DNA from: Streptomyces sp. CB00455
GTDB lineage: Bacteria > Actinomycetota > Actinomycetes > Streptomycetales > Streptomycetaceae
DNA length: 64,000 nt
Assembly (NCBI RefSeq): GCF_001905445.1
Contig: NZ_LIVQ01000012.1
Location: forward strand, 62,001 to 126,000
Direction: 5' to 3'
In this document: one piece after another, positions 58,224 through 64,000 of the stretch
Layout of the letters: every line of letters begins with the position of its first letter
Numbering within the stretch: position 1 is the first letter of the stretch
The notes under the pieces: model-generated
Database searches by the model: none
What the model saw: only the letters and a program-made list of their open reading frames with translations
What the model was told of the DNA's origin: nothing
Made by a program: the position numbers and the translations under genes

Positions 58224-59548
58224 CCGTGTCCACCACCGTCCGGCTCAAGGACAAGACCGCGATCCTGCGGGAACGACGCTTCGCCACGTTCTTCGCGGGC
58301 AACGTCGTCTCCAAGCTCGGTGACGCGGCGGTCCCCGTCGCCTTCGCCCTCGCCGCCTATCAGGTCTCCGGATCCGCCTCCGGTATCACCTGGGTGCTGC
58401 TCTCCCTCTGGGGCGCCCGGTTCTTCATGATCGCCACCGGCGGCCGCCTCGCCGATCGCTACGACCGGATCAAGGTGATGATCGGCGCGGACGTGCTCCG
58501 CATCGTCGCCCAAGGCGCGCTGGCCCTGCTGTTCGCCGGGCTGCTGCCCGTGCAGAGCTGGCACCTGTGCCTGTCCGCGGCCCTCTACGGAGTCGGCACG
58601 GCCCTCTACAACCCCGCCCAGATCGGCCTGACGCCCGAGCTCGTTCCCGATGGGAGGCTCCAGGACGCCAACGGCCTGCTGTCCCTCGTCGCCGATGTCG
58701 CCTTCCTGCTGGGACCTGTCTTCGCCGGCGTGCTGATGGGCACCGTCGGCTTCACCTGGGTGCTGTGGATCGACGTCGCCTCCTTCGCCGTCAACCTCGT
58801 CCTCCTGCTGCGGCTGGCCCGCATCCACACCCCGGCCCGTCGACGGCCGCCCACGTCACCGGCCGCCCACGAGGTGGCGGCCGCCCACGAACCGACCGCG
58901 ACCGGAGACGAGCAGCCCGCAGACGAGTCCCAGCCCGCATCCGAGCCCGAGGACACCCGCTTCCGCGCCGGTTTCGCCGTCATGGCCCGCTACCCGTGGT
59001 TCGGATTCGGCATGGCCCTGTGGTTCGTCGTCTCCCTCGGCATCGGCCTGACCGCCGTCGCCGGCCCCGTCATCGCGGTCGAGTCCCTGGGCGGCACCAG
59101 CGCCTGGTCCGTCCTGGCGACCTGCCTGGCCGTCGGCTCCCTGCTCGGCTCGCTCACCGTCATCTCCGCGACCAAGCAGCACCCCTGGCGGGCCGCGGCC
59201 GCGGTCGTCACCCTCGGGGCCGTCCTCCAGTTCACCGCGCTGACCATGCGCGACCACCTGCCCACCGCCGTCATCGGAGCCTCGTTCGCCCTGTGCGCCC
59301 TGACCACCGCCGCCTGCGGCATCGTCTGGGACACCGCCTACCAGAGCGAGATTCCCGAGCGCTACCTCTCCCGCGTCGGCTCCGTGGACAACTTCGTCAA
59401 CGCCGTCGGCGTACCCGCCGGCATGCTGCTCGGCGGCCTGTTCACCGACCACTACGACGTCCTCTTCCTCGGCATCTCCCTCCTCCTCGCGCTGCTCGGC
59501 ATCCCGGCCGCCCGCCTGGCCGGCCGGCAAAGGAAGGCCACCTCATGA
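58220..59548 (+). CDS. MFS exporter
   Basis: A 442-residue transporter with about 12 hydrophobic helices: FATFFAGNVVSKLGDAAVPV at the start, the motif-A-like GGRLADRYDRIKV between helices 2 and 3, and a low-complexity Glu/Pro/Ala central loop at residues ~205-245. It resembles the MefA/enterobactin-exporter-like MFS_3 family. GTG 58220 overlaps the cupin stop. It is a good candidate for export of the modified peptide. Confidence 0.88.
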   Translation: MTVSTTVRLKDKTAILRERRFATFFAGNVVSKLGDAAVPVAFALAAYQVSGSASGITWVLLSLWGARFFMIATGGRLADRYDRIKVMIGADVLRIVAQGALALLFAGLLPVQSWHLCLSAALYGVGTALYNPAQIGLTPELVPDGRLQDANGLLSLVADVAFLLGPVFAGVLMGTVGFTWVLWIDVASFAVNLVLLLRLARIHTPARRRPPTSPAAHEVAAAHEPTATGDEQPADESQPASEPEDTRFRAGFAVMARYPWFGFGMALWFVVSLGIGLTAVAGPVIAVESLGGTSAWSVLATCLAVGSLLGSLTVISATKQHPWRAAAAVVTLGAVLQFTALTMRDHLPTAVIGASFALCALTTAACGIVWDTAYQSEIPERYLSRVGSVDNFVNAVGVPAGMLLGGLFTDHYDVLFLGISLLLALLGIPAARLAGRQRKATS

Positions 59549-60225
59549 ACCTCGCCACCGTCCTCGACGCGCCCGCGACCGGACCGGGTGCGCACGTCCA
59601 TTCGCGGGGCGAGCGCTTCGTCGTCATCGACGACCTGCTCCCCGAGGCCGACTTCGCCACGACCACGGCCGCCTTCACCGGCCTGCGCCTCAAGCCCGTC
59701 CTGTCCACGATCGACCCCGTCTACGACGGCTTCGCCTACCGGGCCGGCGAGGACAAGCAACCCCTGGCCGACCGCCCCGGCGCCCCCGATTCCCCGCGCT
59801 GGCAGCGCGCCGTCAAGGAGCAGGTCACCGAACACCTGGACCTTCTCGGAGCCCGGCCCGGAGACGACGGCCTCGCCCTCACCTTCAGCGCCTGGGGCTA
59901 TCCCGCGGGCTCCCGGCTCAGCTGGCACAACGACGCCGGCGCCGGCCGGGTGGGCGCGTACGTCTACTTCACCCATGCCGCCTGGGACGCGAGCTGGGGC
60001 GGCGGCCTCGCCCTGATCGACGAGGAGTCCCGCGACGACGCGGCCGACGGCGCCGCCCTCGTCCACAGCCCCGCCCACCCCACCCTGATCCTGCCCCGCC
60101 CCAACCGGCTCGTCGTCTTCCGCTCCCACACCATGCACGCCGTCCAGCGCGTCGATTCCGCCGCCGGCGACCGGCTGCGCCGGACCTGGACCGGCTTCAT
60201 CACCGAGGGAAACACCCATGACTGA
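59545..60225 (+). CDS. 2OG-Fe(II) oxygenase, prolyl-hydroxylase-like
   Basis: A 226-residue double-stranded beta-helix protein: HxD in SRLSWHNDAGAGRVGAYVYF, a WGGGLALIDE strand, distal His in FRSHTMHAVQRVD and the 2OG-binding Arg in LRRTWTGF. This is the P4H-like superfamily, whose members hydroxylate proline or other residues in peptides. The start overlaps the exporter stop (ATGA) and the end overlaps the GTPase gene by 8 bases. It is the third oxygenase of the operon and could act on the Pro of the peptide tail. Confidence 0.87.
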   Translation: MNLATVLDAPATGPGAHVHSRGERFVVIDDLLPEADFATTTAAFTGLRLKPVLSTIDPVYDGFAYRAGEDKQPLADRPGAPDSPRWQRAVKEQVTEHLDLLGARPGDDGLALTFSAWGYPAGSRLSWHNDAGAGRVGAYVYFTHAAWDASWGGGLALIDEESRDDAADGAALVHSPAHPTLILPRPNRLVVFRSHTMHAVQRVDSAAGDRLRRTWTGFITEGNTHD

Positions 60226-61261
60226 CACGCTCACCGTCCCCGATTCCCTCCAGCGCCTCGGCTGGAGCGCCGCCGACGAAGACCGCTGGACCGGCCACGG
60301 CGCCCCCGCCCGCGTCGTCGTCAACCACGGATCGGTGTGCGAGGTCCTGCTCACCGGGGCCGACGGGCGCCTCCTGCACCACTCCGCAACCCCCGCCCCC
60401 GCCCTGCCCGCGACCCCCGTCGCCGGCGACTGGGTCGAACTCGGCGCCGACGGCCGCATCCACGCGGTCGCCCCCCGCCGCGCCGTCCTCTCCCGCGCGG
60501 GCGCCGCCGGCAGCGGGCCGCAGGTCATGGCCTCCAACATCGACACCGTCCTGATGGTCGTACCGCTCGACGGCGGCCTGAACGCCAAGATGGTGGAGCG
60601 GCTCTCGGTGATGGGCTGGGAGAGCGGAGCCCAGCCGGTCCTCGTCCTGTCCAAGAGCGACCGGACCCGCGACGAGGGCGCCGAGGACGCCTCCGCCGCC
60701 GAACTCCTCAGCCCCGGAGTGCCCGTCCTGCCCGTCAGCGTCCTCACCGGCCAGGGCCTGGACACCCTGCGCGCCTGGCTCGGCCCCGGCACCACCGCGG
60801 TCATGCTCGGTCCCTCCGGTGCGGGCAAGACATCACTGCTCAACGCCCTCGAAGGCACCCACGAAGCGGTCACCGCCGTCGGCCGCTCCGGCGGCCGCCA
60901 CACCACCACGACACGCCGCCTGCACCTGCTCGCCTCCGGCGGCGTCCTCCTCGACATCCCCGGCATCCGCTCCCTGGAGGTGGCCGCCGGCCGCGCGTCC
61001 GTCGACGAGGTCTTCGCCGACCTCGCCGCCTACGCCCTGCAGTGCCAGTACGGCGACTGCGGTCACGCCGGTGACGGCGGCTGCGCCGTCGAGGAAGCGG
61101 TGCGCACCGGCGAACTGCCCCGCGCCCGCCTGGCCAACTGGCGCAAGCTCCAGGGCGAGATCGCCTACCGGGAGCGGCGCGAAGACCCGGCCGCCATGGC
61201 CGAGGTGCGCCGCGAGTGGAAGGCCGTCAGCAAGCAGGCCCGCAGGGGCCGCAGGGGCTGA
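60218..61261 (+). CDS. rsgA: RsgA-like circularly permuted ribosome GTPase
   Basis: A 347-residue protein with the RsgA order: N-terminal OB-fold (VAGDWVELGADGRIHAV), then permuted GTPase motifs G4 VLSKSDR, G1 GPSGAGKTSLLNAL, G2/G3 HTTTTRRL and DIPGIRSLEV, and a C-terminal zinc knuckle QCQYGDCGHAGDGGCAVEE. RsgA assists maturation and release factors of the 30S ribosomal subunit. A copy embedded in a biosynthetic operon is unusual; it may be a duplicate. It could protect ribosomes, or indicate that the whole operon acts on ribosomes. This is inference. Confidence 0.9.
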   Translation: MTDTLTVPDSLQRLGWSAADEDRWTGHGAPARVVVNHGSVCEVLLTGADGRLLHHSATPAPALPATPVAGDWVELGADGRIHAVAPRRAVLSRAGAAGSGPQVMASNIDTVLMVVPLDGGLNAKMVERLSVMGWESGAQPVLVLSKSDRTRDEGAEDASAAELLSPGVPVLPVSVLTGQGLDTLRAWLGPGTTAVMLGPSGAGKTSLLNALEGTHEAVTAVGRSGGRHTTTTRRLHLLASGGVLLDIPGIRSLEVAAGRASVDEVFADLAAYALQCQYGDCGHAGDGGCAVEEAVRTGELPRARLANWRKLQGEIAYRERREDPAAMAEVRREWKAVSKQARRGRRG

Positions 61262-61373
61262 CCGTCGAGCCGGTCAAGGCTCCGGATACCGCACGGCAGG
61301 AGTTGGTGCGCACGTACGCCGTTGCCAACGATGACACGGACCAGCAAGCGACCCATCACGAAGGACGCATCCG

Positions 61374-61913
61374 GTGCCGCACATCACGATTGCCAGCGAC
61401 CTGCCCGGTATCAGGGGCCTCATGACCGACCACCCCGACACCGCCGCACCGCTCAACGCCCTCGCCGACACCCTGTTGCGCGGCCCCTCCCCCCTCCCCC
61501 GCGGCGAGCGCGAGCTGATCGCGACATACGTCTCGGAGCTCAACCGCACCCGCTTCTGCTCCGACACCCACGGGGCCGCTGCCGCCGCCCAGCTCGACGG
61601 AGGCCCCGAGCTCGTCAAGGCCGTCCAGAACGACGTCGACTCCGCCGCGCTGCCCCCGCTGCTGCGCGCCCTGCTGCGCGTGGCGGCCGAGGTCCAGGCC
61701 CAGGCCGCGCCCGTCGCCGACGAGACGATCGCCGCCGCCCGCGCCGAAGGCGCCACCGACGACCACCTCCACGACACCGTGCTGATCGCCGCGGCCTTCT
61801 GCATGTACAACCGGTACGTCAGCGGGCTGGCCACCGCCATCCCCACCGACCCCGGCTACTACGAGGAATCGGGCCGCCGGATCACCACCCACGGCTACGG
61901 CCGCGCGGTCTGA
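61374..61913 (+). CDS. AhpD/carboxymuconolactone-decarboxylase-like protein lacking one cysteine
   Basis: A 179-residue helical protein of the AhpD superfamily. The active-site region reads SELNRTRFCSDTHG where alkylhydroperoxidases have N-x-C-x2-C-x3-H; the first cysteine is replaced by Thr, the second and the His remain. Peroxidase activity by disulfide exchange is therefore doubtful. Helices RALLRVAAEVQAQ and DDHLHDTVLIAAAFCMYNRY match the family. GTG 61374 follows GAAGGACG. It lies 112 bases behind the GTPase gene. Confidence 0.8.
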   Translation: MPHITIASDLPGIRGLMTDHPDTAAPLNALADTLLRGPSPLPRGERELIATYVSELNRTRFCSDTHGAAAAAQLDGGPELVKAVQNDVDSAALPPLLRALLRVAAEVQAQAAPVADETIAAARAEGATDDHLHDTVLIAAAFCMYNRYVSGLATAIPTDPGYYEESGRRITTHGYGRAV

Positions 61914-61928
61914 GAGGGCTGACCGACC

Positions 61929-63242
61929 ATGACCACTGCGTCCCCCAAGACCCCCGCCCCCCGGCAGTCCCACCGGCGCGCGGTCACCGCGACCGTCGTA
62001 GGCAACTTCGTCGAGTCCTTCGACTGGCTGGGCTACGGACTCTTCGCGCCGCTCCTCGCCGCCCGCTTCTTCCCGTCCAGCAATCCGGTCACCTCCCTGA
62101 TCGGGGCGTTCACCGTCCTCGGCATAGGCGTCCTGGTACGCCCGCTCGGCGGCATCCTGCTCGGCCGCCTCGCCGACCGGCGCGGCCGCCGTCCCGCCCT
62201 GATGCTCGCCATCACCATGATGACCGCGGGCTCGTTCCTCATCGGCATCACACCGACCTACGACCAGATCGGCATGCTCGCCCCGCTCGTCCTGCTCCTG
62301 GCCCGCGTGGCCCAGGGCATCTCCTCCGGCGGCGAATGGCCCGCGGCCGCCGCCTACCTCATGGAGGTGGCCCCGCCCAAGCGCAAGTCCCTCTACGGCA
62401 GCCTCTTCTCCCTGACCACCTGCGCAGGCGCCTTCACCGCCTCCCTCCTCGGCGGCTCCCTCACCGGCGCGCTCGGCGCCGATGCCATGGCCGCCTGGGG
62501 CTGGCGCATCCCCTTCCTCGTCGGCGGCCTCTTCGGCGTCATCCTGCTCGTCCTGCGCCGGCAGCTCGCCGAGACCGAGGTCTTCCAGCGCGAAGCCAAG
62601 GCCCTGCCCACCCGCGGCTCACTGCGCGAAGTCCTCGTCACCTACCGGCGCCAGGTACTCCTGTCCGTGCTGTTCATCGCCGGCATGGCCACCGTCGGCA
62701 GCACCTGGACCTCCGTCATCCCGGCCACCGGACAGCGCCTCGCCCCGCCCGGCCAGATGTTCTGGGTGGTCGTCTGCGCCACGACCATCCTCATGGTGGT
62801 CAACGTCCCCATCGGGCTGCTCGCCGACAAGGTCGGCCCCCGGCGCTTCCTGCTCGCCGCGAGCGTCCTGTTCGCCGTCACCGGCTCGTACACCTTCCTC
62901 ACCATCGAAGGCACCTTCACCAGCCTGCTGCTCACCTACCTCAGCGGGACCGTCTACCTGGTGTGTGCCACGACCACGCTCCCCGGCATCCTCTCCGAGC
63001 TCTTCCCGCCGGAGAACCGCGCCCTGGGACTCGGCCTGCCCAACGCGGTCACCTCGGCCGTACTGGGAGGCATCGCCCCGCCGCTGGCCACCTACCTCGG
63101 GGACCACGACGCGTCCGGCTGGTTCGTCGGCGGTGTCATGGCCGTCGTCCTGCTCGCCTGGCCCGCCGCCCTCCTCGCCCTGCGCTCCCCCGCACCGTCC
63201 GCACAGGCCCTCGACCGCACGTCCCTGACCCTCACCAAGTGA
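61929..63242 (+). CDS. MFS transporter of the metabolite:H+ symporter (MHS) family
   Basis: A 437-residue protein of the ProP/KgtP-like family: VGNFVESFDWLGYGLFAPLL in helix 1, PLGGILLGRLADRRGRRPAL in the helix 2-3 loop, and ARVAQGISSGGEWPAAAAYL in helix 4 are diagnostic. The family imports alpha-ketoglutarate, citrate, shikimate, proline or betaine; the substrate here cannot be fixed. Three alpha-ketoglutarate-dependent enzymes are encoded upstream, so a ketoglutarate import role is a speculation worth noting. It is 15 bases behind the AhpD-like gene. Confidence 0.85.
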   Translation: MTTASPKTPAPRQSHRRAVTATVVGNFVESFDWLGYGLFAPLLAARFFPSSNPVTSLIGAFTVLGIGVLVRPLGGILLGRLADRRGRRPALMLAITMMTAGSFLIGITPTYDQIGMLAPLVLLLARVAQGISSGGEWPAAAAYLMEVAPPKRKSLYGSLFSLTTCAGAFTASLLGGSLTGALGADAMAAWGWRIPFLVGGLFGVILLVLRRQLAETEVFQREAKALPTRGSLREVLVTYRRQVLLSVLFIAGMATVGSTWTSVIPATGQRLAPPGQMFWVVVCATTILMVVNVPIGLLADKVGPRRFLLAASVLFAVTGSYTFLTIEGTFTSLLLTYLSGTVYLVCATTTLPGILSELFPPENRALGLGLPNAVTSAVLGGIAPPLATYLGDHDASGWFVGGVMAVVLLAWPAALLALRSPAPSAQALDRTSLTLTK

Positions 63243-63477
63243 CAACAGCACCCCCGGCCAGGTCGGTATATAACGGAACTTCTACGCCTGCCTGATCTGC
63301 GGTGAAGGGGATCCGTAGGCTCAGTCGACGACCAGTCACATCACCGACGACGAGCTCATCCGGATCCAGGTCAGAACGGCGCCCACCTTGATGCAGACGC
63401 AGACGCAGTCGCTTGCCTCTCCCGCCATCGTCCTGTCGCGGGCCACCACGGTGCCGCTGCAGATTCCGCGGCCCCGT

Positions 63478-64000
63478 ATGGGGGAACGCGACCACGCGGA
63501 AACCGCCAGGACCAAGACCACCACAGGGCCGCTCGGCGGCAAGACGGCCCTGGTCACCGGAGCCAGCCGCGGCATCGGCCGGGGCATAGCCGAACGCCTC
63601 GCCGCCGACGGCGCGGCGGTCGTCGTCCACTACGCCCAGAACGGTGCGGCCGCGGACCACGTCGTGGACTCCATCCGCGGCCGCGGCGGCGACGCCTTCG
63701 CCATCAGGACCGAACTCGGCGCCGGCGGCGATGCCGAAGCGCTCTACGCCGCCGTCGACACCGCACTGGAACAGCGCGACATGGAACCCGGGCTGGACAT
63801 CCTCGTCAACAACGCCGCGGTCAGCGGATCCGCCCGGATCCACGAAGTCACCCCGGAGCTCGTCGACAAGATCTTCTCGGTCAACGTCAAGTCCCTGCTC
63901 TTCGTCATCAAGGAAGCCCTGACCCGCATGCGGGAAGGCGGCCGGATCATCAACGTCTCCTCCGCCGTCACCCGCGTCGCCTACCCGGAGTCCATCGTCT
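63478..64000 (+). CDS. short-chain dehydrogenase/reductase, 5' part only
   Basis: An NAD(P)-dependent SDR running off the window end. LVTGASRGIGRGIAERL is the cofactor-binding glycine motif, DILVNNAAVSG the NNAG-type motif, and INVSSAVTR contains the catalytic Ser; the Tyr-Lys pair lies beyond the window. I use ATG 63478; an in-frame ATG at 63391 would add 29 residues of low complexity. The 235 bases before it hold no other gene that I can support. Confidence 0.85.
   Translation, partial: MGERDHAETARTKTTTGPLGGKTALVTGASRGIGRGIAERLAADGAAVVVHYAQNGAAADHVVDSIRGRGGDAFAIRTELGAGGDAEALYAAVDTALEQRDMEPGLDILVNNAAVSGSARIHEVTPELVDKIFSVNVKSLLFVIKEALTRMREGGRIINVSSAVTRVAYPESIV

Noticed and set aside
1..64000. 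tRNA or rRNA genes
   Set aside because: No cloverleaf-like segment or rRNA signature was noticed; no search could be run to exclude them fully.

Overview
The window comes from a high-GC actinomycete, almost certainly Streptomyces or a close relative. Support for this: very high G+C with G/C-ending codons, an AfsA/ScbR-type gamma-butyrolactone signalling cassette, many GTG starts, and long runs of translationally coupled (ATGA/GTGA overlap) biosynthetic genes. A ParA/ParB pair, a Rep-like protein and centromere-like repeats at 48-53.5 kb suggest a large (perhaps linear) plasmid, or a plasmid-derived segment, carrying biosynthetic clusters.

Region 1 (about 0.5-42 kb) is an enediyne-type gene cluster. 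Its core is one coupled minus-strand operon from 41.98 kb down to 28.56 kb: two DUF1702 proteins, a UnbV-like FG-GAP/ASPIC protein, a UnbU-like membrane protein, the iterative enediyne polyketide synthase (KS-AT-ACP-KR-DH-PPTase), its hotdog thioesterase, a flavin reductase and a P450. The left arm (4.5-16.8 kb) holds a C-1027/kedarcidin-like beta-amino-acid module: MIO aminomutase (SgcC4-like), adenylation protein with a degenerate condensation domain, HpaB-type hydroxylase (SgcC-like), free-standing condensation enzyme (SgcC5-like), an SgcJ/EcaC-like protein and three further flavoproteins. The discrete carrier protein lies at 19.2 kb. The minus-strand block at 16.9-26.3 kb is less usual for an enediyne: serine acetyltransferase, cysteine-synthase-like PLP enzyme, ATP-grasp ligase, prephenate-dehydrogenase-like protein, PhyH dioxygenase, P450, GMC oxidoreductase with a DUF5987 partner, and a TIGR03084 protein. 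Two pathway-type regulators (StrR/ParB-like and AraC-like) sit at 26.6-28.5 kb. A signal-less solute-binding-like protein and a molybdopterin oxidoreductase flank the left side. No enediyne apoprotein, deoxysugar genes or flavin halogenase were recognised inside the window.

Region 2 (42-47.8 kb) is regulatory: HxlR regulator, IS701-like transposase gene, two TetR/butyrolactone-receptor-like proteins, an NAD-dependent epimerase-like gene and an AfsA-like butenolide/butyrolactone synthase. Two matching ARE-like sequences lie upstream of the IS701-like gene and between the receptor and synthase genes.

Region 3 (48-53.6 kb) is the replication/partition block. Its parB gene contains seven in-frame copies of a 16-bp palindromic element, with an eighth in the parA promoter.

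Region 4 (53.7-64 kb) looks like an undescribed small cluster. It starts with a TrmB/LuxR-type regulator behind a 40-bp palindrome, then a 31-codon putative precursor peptide followed by a strong hairpin. An overlapping operon follows: two JmjC/cupin oxygenases, an exporter, a prolyl-hydroxylase-like 2OG-Fe(II) oxygenase and an RsgA-like ribosomal GTPase. An AhpD-like protein, an MHS transporter and a truncated SDR come next. The second cupin gene carries its own array of eight 15-bp palindromes at about 51-bp spacing, all in frame. The peptide-oxygenase-GTPase group and the two gene-embedded palindrome arrays are the most novel features here.
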